Shown here: positions 12,747-22,972 of the stretch, piece after piece | How the letters are laid out: every line of letters starts with the position of its first letter | Position numbering within the stretch: the first letter of the stretch is position 1 | DNA from: Norana najaformis | Lineage: Eukaryota; Annelida; Clitellata; Crassiclitellata; Hormogastridae | Length of the DNA stretch: 64,000 nt | Direction: 5' to 3' | NCBI GenBank assembly: GCA_964023275.1 | Contig: OZ029918.1 | Span: forward strand, 13,455,355 to 13,519,354 | The notes under the pieces: model-generated | Databases searched by the model: none | What the model saw: only the letters and a program-made list of their open reading frames with translations | Told to the model about the DNA's origin: nothing | Program-made: the position numbers and the translations under genes

Positions 12747-12881
12747 CTGGGTCTAAACTATCAGTCCCTTCCACATCACTTTTCATTCTTTCCTGCATGT
12801 TATTTTGTTTAATTTCCTTTCTATCACATGAAGCCACATACTTCTGCCATACTTCAGCAAATTTCAACACTGCTCTACGCT
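12747..12881 (-). CDS. Possible orphan coding exon (unrecognised)
   Basis: On the minus strand a 135 bp open segment is bounded by an AG (ATGTCCAG|AGCG) and a strong donor (CCCAG|GTAAATTC). It encodes a charged, helix-like peptide containing KFAEVWQKYVASCDRKEIKQ and MQERMKSDVEG. Entry and exit phases are 2 and 1 bases. No partner exon was found on either side, and the plus-strand gene starting at 13350 would then lie in one of its introns. It may be chance or a gene relic. No family is recognised. Confidence 0.25.
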
Positions 12882-13275
12882 CTGGACATTTATCACGAAG
12901 AAATTAGACACAATAATGGAACCAAAATATCATAACTCAAAAGTAGTAGTATTTGAACAAAGACTTCTAAAAATCTAGGGTTCCTCGGGTTTTTGCTTTA
13001 TCAACTCTAAAACATTGATCTAATCAACTTTAGTACTTGCTAGTGAAATGCAGGAATTCAAAGATTTATCCAATACAGTGCTACATAAATGCCTAGATAT
13101 ATATAACATACACAAATACAAACATAAATACATACTTAAATATATACATACATAGGCCTACATACACAGAATGCTACTGCTAATGACAGTCTTGCAGATC
13201 TTAAAGGACATGAGTCATCATGAGCTACATAGTTTAACTACATCTTCAAAGTGTTGAAACTTGCTAGACAATTGC

Positions 13276-13283
13276 TATATAAA
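13276..13283 (+). promoter_or_regulatory. TATA box of the cysteine-rich surface protein gene
   Basis: TATATAAA sits 67 bases upstream of the ATG at 13350, which puts a predicted transcription start near 13305-13315 and leaves a short 5' UTR. A CACAG at 13295-13299 could instead be a splice acceptor from an unseen 5' UTR exon. Confidence 0.55.
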
Positions 13284-13349
13284 CACTTCTGTTTCACAGA
13301 TTTCTCTGCACCTGACGTCTAGCCAGTAGACACAGAAGCTACATCAGTC

Positions 13350-15416
13350 ATGCCAAGGCAACTCTTGCTCGCTGTCTTAGCAGTTCTAAACTTGGATATC
13401 GTGGTTGGCATCTGCTCATTTCCAGTCTATGCCACCAGACATCCTCGGTGGGAAACGAGGATGTCGCTTGAGCGTTATCTGATTGGGGCATACTGGACTT
13501 TCAACAAAACAACTGCCGAATTTACTGACTTGCTGACACAGAAACAGGCGCCATACAAGTACAGCTGCTACTCAGCAGTCAGTTCTGATGTGTTCCTCAT
13601 GACACTGCAGCTTCAACATGACCCAAATGAGTCATCCCAACAAAATAACCCATCAACTGGAGACAATAATCTGAAAATTTACATGTGTGTAAAGTTTTTT
13701 GAGCATAGCATGAGTGTTGTGCAGCTTAAACTGTCGGAACTGTCATTGCTTGCACCAACAGAAATACTTTGTGGAGGTGATCGTTCATCTTGGGATGATC
13801 AGATTTTGGTGTGGCCACGAATGGAAAGATATGAAACATGCCCAATCACTGGAGGTTTCCAATTTTCTATGACAGATCACTCTGTTGGGATCAAACTCTG
13901 TGCCAACTCATACTTGCCTCCAGCTTTTGAAAGTGAATGCATTGAGGAGGAAGGAATGAACATAGACTTTCGGAATTTTCAGTGTCGAGGGGGACTCGGC
14001 ATGCAGGCAAACCAGAGACTGTTTTGTCTTGGGAGTTGGGTGGAGGGAAACTTCACATTTTCTGTGACTACCAACCAGGATGAAACTTGGCCAAAAGTAT
14101 GGATGCTAAGATTTCCATTAAAGATGCAAGACCACTTTGATGTTGAAATCCTGACTGAGATAAAGGTGGTAACTATGGAAAGAGTTGAATTGTCTACCGA
14201 CCACTACACCTTACATATGACCAGAACACAATTTACAACTATGTGTGAAGACGAAGCAGTACATTGTACCAACTGTAGCAACGACAACACTATTAAGTAC
14301 TGCCAGAAATCCTGTGATGCTTGTCCCAGCAGTCCACCAAGCAACTTTTCAAACACCACAATTGGAAGCTGGCTTCAGGTTTCGAGCAGTGGAACACAAA
14401 ACGTAAACATATCGACATCAGTCATGACTGTTGGAAAGACCTCATTTTCTCACCTTAACCTTGATATAAAAAACTGGTATAGTACAAAAGACAGAAAGGC
14501 ACTGGCAATCACATTCAATAATGGATGTAGACCAAGATATTTATGCGCAGACTTTGTTCAAAAGAGTGAATCTGTACTTCAATACCGTCTTAGCCAGTAT
14601 GTATCATGGCCTCACTCACTCCCAATGACTGCAGATGACATATGCAATGAAAACCTCTTTTCTGAGAGCAAAACTCAACTGCCAACTACCAGTAAGAAAG
14701 GAACCCATAAATACAAGGCCATTATCAAAAATGAGGATCTTCCACATTCCACGACTCGGTGTGGGTTTGGTCGTGGGCATTTCCACCTTACAGCTCATTT
14801 GCCATCTGGCAGAAACTGCACAACACTCATAGACTCATGCAGAAGTGAGTCAGAGACATTGTTTCAACTGGTTACATCTTCAGATTGTGATGACAGATTT
14901 AACGTTGGAATAGAGCACCACTGTTTGGCATCTTTTACAGATGACACAAATGGAGACCTGGTCGTTATTACAGAAACTGATGGTAAGAACGCAGTCTACT
15001 GTTGGGTTCTGCACAAAGAAGAGTGGGAGTCAAGGCCACGGCTTTTTCTTACATATGCTGCCGACTGTAATTCAGATGTTATCAAGTACATTCTGTATGC
15101 TAACTACACAGAGTATTTGGCATACTTTGATATCGCGGCAGGGCCTGGTCTCCTTGGCAGTTACAGTTGCATGGAAGACATCAGCTCACGATTTAACTTG
15201 TCCAAGACCACAACTCCACAGACCAGAACAATACAGGATAAACCATCAATGAGTTCTACTCTTCAGCCAACTACACCAACTCAGCAGGAACCAATTCAAG
15301 AAAATGTACAAGCCCCACATTACAACTCTCAGATAAACGTAGGGCAACCATGCATGCAAACCAATATTTTTGTTTTCTTGACAGTTATGTTCTGTGCTGT
15401 TTCAGTCATTATGTAG
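13350..15416 (+). CDS. Secreted or GPI-anchored cysteine-rich protein (DUF7042/7044-like)
   Basis: An intact, intronless ORF of 688 residues. Residues 1-20 form a signal peptide (basic start, LLLAVLAVLNL core, cleavage near VVG/IC). The mature protein has many cysteines and about ten N-glycosylation sequons. Blocks such as CSFP near residue 22, CPITGGFQF near 165, ESECIEEEGMNIDFRNFQC near 190-210 and LFCLGSWVEGNFTF near 220 match what I remember of the invertebrate DUF7042/DUF7044 family of unknown function; a profile search would settle this. Residues about 300-327 show six cysteines in a ShK-toxin-domain-like C-terminal spacing (C-x8-C-x3-C-x2-C), but the first spacings are atypical. A Thr/Ser/Pro/Gln-rich stalk (about 622-655) precedes a hydrophobic end (IFVFLTVMFCAVSVI) with no basic tail, typical of a GPI signal. 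AATAAA follows at 15877-15882. Confidence 0.85.
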   Translation: MPRQLLLAVLAVLNLDIVVGICSFPVYATRHPRWETRMSLERYLIGAYWTFNKTTAEFTDLLTQKQAPYKYSCYSAVSSDVFLMTLQLQHDPNESSQQNNPSTGDNNLKIYMCVKFFEHSMSVVQLKLSELSLLAPTEILCGGDRSSWDDQILVWPRMERYETCPITGGFQFSMTDHSVGIKLCANSYLPPAFESECIEEEGMNIDFRNFQCRGGLGMQANQRLFCLGSWVEGNFTFSVTTNQDETWPKVWMLRFPLKMQDHFDVEILTEIKVVTMERVELSTDHYTLHMTRTQFTTMCEDEAVHCTNCSNDNTIKYCQKSCDACPSSPPSNFSNTTIGSWLQVSSSGTQNVNISTSVMTVGKTSFSHLNLDIKNWYSTKDRKALAITFNNGCRPRYLCADFVQKSESVLQYRLSQYVSWPHSLPMTADDICNENLFSESKTQLPTTSKKGTHKYKAIIKNEDLPHSTTRCGFGRGHFHLTAHLPSGRNCTTLIDSCRSESETLFQLVTSSDCDDRFNVGIEHHCLASFTDDTNGDLVVITETDGKNAVYCWVLHKEEWESRPRLFLTYAADCNSDVIKYILYANYTEYLAYFDIAAGPGLLGSYSCMEDISSRFNLSKTTTPQTRTIQDKPSMSSTLQPTTPTQQEPIQENVQAPHYNSQINVGQPCMQTNIFVFLTVMFCAVSVIM

Positions 15417-15876
15417 AAGAAAGTTTAGTGGAAACTTGAAAATCATCACTAATTCTTATCATATTTGTGCAAATGGTTTCAAGTAATACACAAGGATGCA
15501 CACATTAGTATTGAACTATAGTTTTGAATATCTGCTAAAAGTAGAGATTTTTGTATAGTACTCTAATTCGTCTGTAATGAGTTTTGATACCTAGTTTTGC
15601 ATGACTGCACACAGGTGTTTTATTTCTTAAATTTGAACAAGAGAAACTAGATGTAATTACAATGAAAGACTTTCATATGAATAACAGACACAGTAACTCC
15701 TTTACTGCATGACTCACTGGTCAAGTTTTTACGCGTATTTAGAAAAAACTTTTTATATGGCTTCTGAAGGAATGCCACTCAGTAATGCACTGCAGATTGT
15801 ACAGATATTTGATAATATAAATCAACAGGAGTTTCAAAGATGTTTTAAATTTAGATTCTAATGAGATCAAAACGTA

Positions 15877-15882
15877 AATAAA
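15877..15882 (+). terminator. Polyadenylation signal
   Basis: AATAAA lies 461 bases after the stop codon at 15416, the first canonical signal downstream, so it probably ends the transcript of the cysteine-rich surface protein gene. Confidence 0.5.
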
Positions 15883-16685
15883 AAAAATTAGGGCTTGATC
15901 TGAAGATCACTCAAAAGGATATCAATTAGCACACCGTTCCTTGTTGGATATGAGGTTACATTTTTAAACTCTTCCAGACTTGGAAGAGTTTTTTCTTCTA
16001 AATAGACATAGTAAAGGAACTTTTGACAAAACTAGTGTATAATTTTAAACAGAAGATTTGGGGCATGATGCTGACAACAACATTAATCTGTCTCATTAAC
16101 TGTTATAAAACTGTCTTGACAAATATCTCTGTTAATAATTTCTGATTTCTACATATTTACAACCACATTTCTTGTGGTAATTAAAATTCTTATTTACGTA
16201 AATGTACATGAAATGCAAGCAAAATGCACCCCTTATAAAACTGTTCTCTTTCTTTAATTCTTTTGGAAGCGGAAAAGCCAAAAATAGATACCACTTCTGA
16301 ATTAGGAGTGGCCCGTAAACGTAACTTGAGTTCCTAATTCCACGCCTCTGATTATCTTCCACAGAAATTTTTAAAATGTTCTAAAATCCACTGACGAAAG
16401 TTATCCCATTCATCGAAACTATATTCTGTGCTTTTTTAAGAACATGCCCATTTAAACTACCGCTATAAAACTTTGACGCGTTTTGTTCTCACAACGATCA
16501 GAAGCCTCTTATCTCGAGCCGCGACCTAAAAGGAATTAAGTATTCAAAAAACAGCACAATACCAGAAAACGTTTACGCCTCTAACTCAACACTACAGACT
16601 CGGTATTCTAAACTCAATTTTTTTCTTAAAAATACCTTTCTGTCAAATCTTCTTTATCGTCAACAGCGATCTCCCATAAAGGAAC
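15883..16685. other. Gene-free stretch
   Basis: AT-rich sequence; the short open frames are not protein-like. Around 15960-15995 an imperfect inverted repeat (CTCTTCCA/TGGAAGAG) is followed by a T run. Confidence 0.3.
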
Positions 16686-16891
16686 TTAGAGCGGAAGTGA
16701 CCTCAATCTGACCTGACCTATTTTGACGCGAGAATGTTTACATTTTTGTGGTTTCAAGGTTTGTGGACCAAAATGTTCAGTCAGCTACAAATTAAAAGAC
16801 GCTAGCAGCTTTAAAAGTTCAAGTACACCGATTGGTAGTGCGTTGGTGCTAGTGGGTGGATGGATGGATGCGTTGTAGACTAACAATGAAG
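16686..16891 (+). promoter_or_regulatory. Probable promoter and first exon of the riboflavin transporter
   Basis: This stretch is richer in CpG than its surroundings and carries an ETS-type site (GAGCGGAAGTGA, 16689-16700). It ends in AACAATGAAG|GTAAAA, an ATG in fair context (A at -3) directly followed by a good splice donor at 16892. Joining the ATGAAG to the acceptor at 21613 keeps the transporter reading frame open, so this could be exon 1 with two codons. The link is inferred, not shown. Confidence 0.4.
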
Positions 16892-17040
16892 GTAAAATTT
16901 TTCGTATCTACTGAAATCTTCCTATCATCGTCTTTCTATTCGTGATGTGAGAGCCTGTAGGCCGCATATGTCCACGACATTTAATCGTTTCACGGCCGTG
17001 GTGTGGTGACCCAGGCGTTGCCCAAGCAGGTTGAACCTTT

Positions 17041-17346
17041 TTAACGTCCCGAATTAATTGCGCGATTACCCATATTGTTTGAGCGTTCCAGATTCATTGC
17101 ATCCGTGAAGGGCACAGGGTCGGTGGGACTGAGCGAATGGTTCTGGAGTGTTTTCTGGTAGAAGTTTCCGATCGATGGGCAGCTACACCCGAAAAGCTTA
17201 TTCTTCAGCACATTCTGATGGGAACGCATATAGTCTCCGATGGATGGATGACGCACGCGATTATGGGTAGAATAATTTGGGGCGCTTGAGCGAAAGTAGG
17301 GGCCATATGACGGATTCGATCGGTTAAATCCACCAAAGTATAACAT
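17041..17346 (-). CDS. Possible small protein gene, 101 residues (unrecognised)
   Basis: A single open frame starts at ATG 17344-17346 (A at -3) and stops at 17041. The product is rich in Asn, Ser, Arg, Tyr and Pro and contains two similar pieces, VRHPSIGDYMRSHQN and CSCPSIGNFYQKTLQNH, about 20 residues apart, suggesting an internal repeat with an HPSIGxxx or CPSIGxxY core. The composition and motif spacing look like a small structural protein, and I thought of ciliary microtubule-lumen proteins, but I cannot match a family. It would lie in the proposed first intron of the riboflavin transporter on the opposite strand. It could also be non-coding. Confidence 0.3.
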   Translation of the reverse strand: MLYFGGFNRSNPSYGPYFRSSAPNYSTHNRVRHPSIGDYMRSHQNVLKNKLFGCSCPSIGNFYQKTLQNHSLSPTDPVPFTDAMNLERSNNMGNRAINSGR

Positions 17347-17837
17347 TATGGCCACCCCACACAGCGACAGAAAGCAGGTGGCTGTGCTTTAGCCCAGTTA
17401 TCGATTAAAAAATAAGTAAGTAAGTAAAAAGTTACCTGTTGTAGTGATAGATGGATGGAAGGATAGAGAGCCTAGAACTTAGGACTTGGAATTTTCATGC
17501 ATTCTGTTGTTGTGTTCAAACACAACTTCGTAGAGCTGACTCATGATGAAGTACACACAAAACATGAAGAAAGTGTGGATGCGCATCAAACACAAAATGA
17601 AGAGACAATAATTATTTGGCACAAGTCACAATTTATTTCCAACACATTTCAAGGAGTTTTTCAGGTGCAGCGAATTTTGTAGCGAAACACATTCGTAAAC
17701 ATTATTTTATGTATGTCACAAACTTACACTGCCTAATAATTAGAAATATAAATAGAAATATTTTGGAACAGCTCTGGTATTACTCTCTTACTTCTTTATT
17801 GTATAATTATTGGCACTTGTAACAGTTTCTCACATTG

Positions 17838-17965
17838 TAATCATAATCGTAATTCTGAGATTTCTACAGCGCCCAATGAAAGCCGCGCCGCGGTGACCAG
17901 CTTATTCACAGGCGCTCAATCAAAACAAAATCGATAGGCAAAAGGGTTTGGTTCCAGGTCAAGAT
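17838..17965 (+). repeat. Interspersed repeat family A, copy 2
   Basis: The copy starts with TAATCGTAATTCTGAGATT and contains TTCTACAGCGCCCAATGAAA, CCAGCTTATTCACAGGCGCT and AAAACAAAATCGATAGGCAA. It is the best-preserved 5' part of the family and shows that the unit begins with a TAATCGTAATT-type leader. Confidence 0.8.
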
Positions 17966-17969
17966 TGTG

Positions 17970-19425
17970 TAGGGTGGCCACAATTATTGGTTTTTTTAAG
18001 GCTGATTTAACCAGCCGAATCCACCATTTTATCCGTTGATATTTCTTGTTCACGGCAAATAAATAATCTTATCTCAAGGTGCTTTTTCATTAAAATCAAA
18101 ATGATAGAATCTGAGTTGGATTTGTTACATTTGGCCTGTTGCTTGGCCCACTTCGTAATTTCCGAGTATTTTAACTTTGCCCACATGGCAGATTACCAGT
18201 TTCTAACTTTGCTAGATCCACTTCCCACACCACCTTGCCTCTGGAAAGATCGCCCACCCAAATTCCACAAATTTGATGTTCTTCCTCCTTTTGTAGTTCA
18301 TTCACTGTCATCTTCCTCATGCTTCTCTAGCCGTCATTCCTCACGCTTACCATTCAAAACTGAAAGTCTCACCTCATCTATCTGATCTAATCTGTCCAAT
18401 CTGCTAAATTCCCATTTCTCTCAGCCTAAGAGCACAACGCGCTGTGACAGATCCTCTGTCTCCTTCCCTCTCTAGAATCTTGCAACCCAAACTTATTCTT
18501 CAAATGGTATCTGAGAACAGACCCTCGGACATTATTCAGTGCTCTTCAATAAGCTGGTGGCTTGTGCTTGGTTTTTAGGTAGTGCTTTAGAAATTTTCAG
18601 GATTTCAATAGAAAATTTTCAGGCAAGAAATCGATAACTCAATGCCCTAACCATTTGAACTATCTAGGCCATGTTCCATATTCGCACTGAGTTTGCCGCT
18701 AGTACACCCCAATCGAATGCCTTGTGAGGTCCAGTACCTAGTTGTTATGGAGTATGTTTGGAGTAATCCAGTGTCTAGTTTTGTGATATCCAGTGCAGAC
18801 TCAGTTACACATGGTCATAGGGTGACAAAGTCACCACAATTGATTGTTAATGAACTGCAGGTTAAGAGGACCATGGTGAACTACAGTAGTTTATGATTTA
18901 TTTAAGTCTTAATGTGCCTAGAAAGCTAAAATACATACACAGACTGCCTGGTGTGGAGACACTTGCCCTGTAGCCTGCTACCAGATGATTTAATCCAATT
19001 ACTTTGAAAGGCCACATTGCTGTCTTATTGTGAGCAAAAGTGATTTTGATGTAGTACCAGACAGTTTATGTTTCTGGTCACATTCACATCTACTGTTTCC
19101 AGACATTATTTTAAAGCCTGAAGCCCCTTCATTGGACGGCCAAGCCTGTCAGTATACAGCTGTTGTAAAGCTCAGATTAGCATGTTAGTGCATGGAAAAG
19201 ATTTGGCGTCTAGGGCCTTGCCCCAGACCCTGCATGCAGACTTGACACGCCCCAGACCCTCTCTGCCCTTGGAGTTTTGAGCAACTGCTTTGTGGCAGAA
19301 AGGGAAGGAAATGAGGAGAAGTCCCCAAATTACCTTGCTCCTAGGGGCCCCAATAACCCTTAATTTGGGCCTAGTCACTACCAAGAAAACTCATTATACA
19401 TGTTAAAATCCAAGTTAAGTCCGGT
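17970..19425. other. Gene-free stretch within the proposed transporter intron
   Basis: A 94-codon plus-strand frame at 18101-18385 is Leu/Ser/Pro-rich and not recognised; I treat it as chance. Nothing else is supported. Confidence 0.3.
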
Positions 19426-19429
19426 TGAA

Positions 19430-19960
19430 AAAACAGGTAAAAAATCAAGAAAACACAGACACAGCCTGCTGAAGAAATGAGTCCAGGAAAAGATGAGGTT
19501 TTAACTGAATCTGAAGGCCGAGACAGACTCTGCAGAGTGAATGTTTGCCACAGTGGCGTTCAGAGTGTGGGGGCCAGCAACAGAAAAGGCATTCCAAACA
19601 AGAGCTGTCCTTGTCCCCAGTACAGTTAGAGTGAAATGGTCAGATAGGTCGAATATTAAAAAGTCTTGAAAGCCAGCACAGGACAAAGATAGTGAGGTTA
19701 GCTGAAATTTAGAACACACAGACAAGTAGCTCGATCTTGCAAATTATTCTCTTTTCTGTGGGTAGCCAATGCAACGATTTTAAGACTGAAGGTAGATGTT
19801 CCTACTTTGGAATTTTATTGATGGTTGTGGGGGTTTTGGACCCTTTTAAGCTTCATTAAAGCTTCAAGTTACCTTTTGAAATACCCATAAGAAGCAAATT
19901 ACAATATTCAAGATGGTTGGAGACTAGGGCATTTTCCAGACAAACCAAGGCAGAAAAAGG
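19430..19960 (-). pseudogene. LINE reverse transcriptase relic (CR1/L2-like C-terminus)
   Basis: Reading the minus strand, ALVSNHLEYCNLLLMGISK (about 19920-19865) matches the SRLDYCNSLL block of the reverse transcriptase thumb. About 90 codons on, LVWNAFSVAGPHTLNATVAN (about 19605-19545) matches the FSVAGPRVWNSLP block near the C-terminus. Order and spacing fit one element, but frameshifts separate the blocks. Confidence 0.75.
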
Positions 19961-20078
19961 GATGTGGTACCTAACCCTTTGGATGTCACAAAATTTATTT
20001 GATAGTGAGTGGGCTGATATTCATATTGAGTTAATATGTTCATGCTAAATAACTTTGTTGTATAATATATATATATAT

Positions 20079-20886
20079 TAGAGACCGACCGAAATTCGGT
20101 TTCGGCGCCGAAAGTGTCCATATGGCAACTTTCGGCATAGTTTCAGTTTCAGCCGAAAGAGAAAAGCTAACTTTCGGTTTACTTTCGGTTTCGGCCGAAA
20201 GTGATCTTGGCTTTCGGTCGCCAACCGAAAGTCTATTGTTACGCTCACAGGTGGTCTGTCTGCTGATGTAGCTAATATATGTAACTAGCGGTAGTAGCGG
20301 CCTGTGTATGTTCTGTGCATTCGCTTCAGTGATCAATCTATACACAACGTTTCCACGTGTTGATGCGGAGAATCGGATAATATTTATATTGACATGTAGT
20401 AAATGAAACAAAGTATGGGCCGTTCACATGTTATATAATGCTCTGGGTTCCGGTTTTGTTATATGCGTTATATAGGGGTGGGTGGAGGATTTGTTATATG
20501 TGACCCGCCATCCCAAACCTAGGCGCTTGTCTGCAACGTTAATTTACGAGCAGTAAGCAGAAAAAGGCAAATTTTGACTATATCATGCAAAATCCGTTTT
20601 CATCAAATTTAGGCTATATTATATCTTTACAACAAAATAGATACCAAAATGAAACTTAAAATTATTTGTTTATCGATAAAATTGAGAGTTTTGATTATGA
20701 CTCAGTGAAAAAGATGCGGAAATCCAAACCACTTTGACCGATTTTCACACACAAACTATGTAAGTTTATATCCGGCTGAAAGTTTTGTTAAACTTTCGGT
20801 TTTGGTTTTGGCCGAAAGTAATTTTTAACTTTTGGTCTGGTTTCGGTTTCGGCCGAAACCAGAAATTCACTTTCGGTCGGCCTCTA
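20079..20886. mobile_element. Non-autonomous hAT-like transposon, 808 bp
   Basis: The ends are TAGAGACCGACCGAAA and, read inward from the other end, TAGAGGCCGACCGAAA, differing at one base. They fit the hAT terminal consensus YAGNG. ATATATAT flanks both sides (20071-20078 and 20887-20894) as a possible 8 bp target duplication, though the site is a TA microsatellite, so this is ambiguous. Both ends hold many subterminal copies of CTTTCGGTTTCGGCCGAAAG in both orientations, typical of hAT transposase binding regions. The interior (20230-20790) has no transposase frame. Confidence 0.8.

Positions 20887-20957
<71 letters not shown>
20887..20957. repeat. (TA)n microsatellite
   Basis: About 70 bases of nearly pure TA, with one C near 20896. 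It abuts the hAT-like element, which appears to have inserted into it. Confidence 0.95.
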
Positions 20958-20960
<3 letters not shown>

Positions 20961-21613
20961 GATAATATGTTGCCTAGGTGGGTTCATTTAGGATAGAGAA
21001 GGTTGAGGAAGTGAGATCAGAAATGAGTGCCAATGCATCAGTCGGTTGAAGCTAAGTCTCATTAAGAACAAGTATAAGGAATACTCAAAGAAAATGATGT
21101 AGGGGTTGCAGCTTTATTTTAAAGGAGCAAATGTTTAATTGACCAATAATATCCAGATGAAGTCTAACTGTTCCAAGATTTATTTTGTTATCGCCAGCCA
21201 AAAGAAGTAACAGAAGGAGATACTAAGATAGCCCATGTTGTATAAAGTCAAAGACTTTATACTGCATATGCAGCTGTCTGAAAAATCTGATAATATGGCA
21301 CTTATGCTAAGCTGAAAATGTTTTCTGAGCTATGCCAAAGAACAGCTTGAATTTTAAGTGGAAGGTCATTTGAGAATGGTGTTATGTACTTGATGCTGTG
21401 ACTGCACTGAAACGGGGTACTGCACATCCTTTGCTCACAAACTTTGTGGTAAATCTGTCATGGTCAAGCAAATGGGTGTGTGGTAGGAACATAGAGCTTA
21501 CGGAATTATGCAGGGTAATTATATAAGTAATGTTGTGATAACATTGATGATGGTTGAATATAATGTGTATTGATGATTTTTATTTATCATGATTGCTGGT
21601 TTATCTGATGTAG
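20958..21613. other. Intronic or 5' flanking sequence of the transporter
   Basis: No gene or repeat recognised. It ends with the weak acceptor TTTATCTGATGTAG at 21600-21613. Confidence 0.35.
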
Positions 21614-22972
21614 CATGTGGTGAAATATGATGCCAGCATCCATCAAAAGGATGAAGCCATGGAGACAAGCAAGTCGTCATGCTGTGTGTGCTGTGTTACA
21701 CGAGATCAGGTCCAATTCCCCGTCTTTGTGACAGTGATGCTGTTTGCAATGTCAACGTGGACTGCAATTGTTGGAGTTTGGGTTGAAATGCCACTTTTGG
21801 TTGATGCACTTCCAGAAGGGTGGAATCTTCCATCTTACCTGACAATTATCATTCAGTGTGCCAATCTTGGCCCTGCACTTTATGCAATCGCACAAAAGGT
21901 GAAGTCAGGCACAAAGAAGAAAGACTCCATGCCATTCTCATCACCTCATTTGTTTGATCCTGAAGTATTTACAATATTCGTCATTTTAGTGATGGCCACT
22001 TTGACTATGCTGATTAAAACTTTCATGTGGATGGTAACGATCAAAGTAGCTGGATCAAACCACAGTGTACCACTGTTTTGCTTGGTTGGTTTATCAGCAT
22101 TACTGAGCTGCACTTCATCAGTTGTGTTTCTGCCCTACATGGCCCGATTTAAACCAGGCTACATATCAGCTTACTACATAGGTCAAGGGTTGTGTGGTCT
22201 TTTACCAGGATTACTTGGGCTTGCTCAGGGTTTAGGCCAGGAACCAGAGTGCATTTTTTGTAATGAGACTAATTTTAATGATACAGTATTGTCAAACTGC
22301 ACTGCTGGTGTGGTGGGGGTGATATATAAACCACCGCTGTTTTCAGTCAGCGTTTTTTTAGGAGTCATTACCTTACTGCTCGTAACCTCTACTATTGCCT
22401 TCTATGTGCTCAACTTCACCATGTTCTGCCATGCAGAAATGGTGAGGTTTGAAAAAACTCATATGGCATCTGAATTCACTGCAGATTTCAAAGAAAAGAA
22501 TTCAGTGTCGACATCAACTGGTGCAAATGCATCACCTCTTTTGGTATCAGAGAATACAGATACTCCAGAAGGAAAGAATGCGAACGATATACATTTGTCT
22601 TCAGAACCTGAACTGATTTCCACAGAAGCCCAAGAGACTAGTACAGACTATTTCATAAAAAGACACAGTCGGCCTATTGTGCTGCTGACAATAGTTGGAA
22701 TTCTGAATGCCTTAACAAATGGTCTCTTACCCGCAACTCAGTCATATACTTGTCTTCCGTATGGGAGAATCACGTACACATTATCAATTCGCCTGTCATC
22801 GGTTGCAAGTCCACTGGCATCACTCAGCACCTTATTTCTTCCAAGTGCCTCTCTAGTTTTCATGATATTGCTAATGACGGTTGCAAGTGTGATAGCCACT
22901 TTCCACCTGATTCTGGCTGGATATAGTCCAGGCCGCCTGATAGCAGATCTCCTCACTGGGCAGATAGTGCTG
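21614..22972 (+). CDS. SLC52A: Riboflavin transporter, main exon
   Basis: This exon encodes spans 1 to about 9. Its donor is ATAGTGCTG|GTAAGT at 22973, phase 0. The frame is also open upstream of ATG 21659 to the acceptor at 21613 (GTGGTGAAATATGATGCC...), which allows either internal initiation or an upstream coding exon. Confidence 0.88.

Noticed and set aside
18101-18385. 94-codon plus-strand ORF
   Set aside because: No motif or homologous pattern; Leu/Ser/Pro bias typical of a chance frame.
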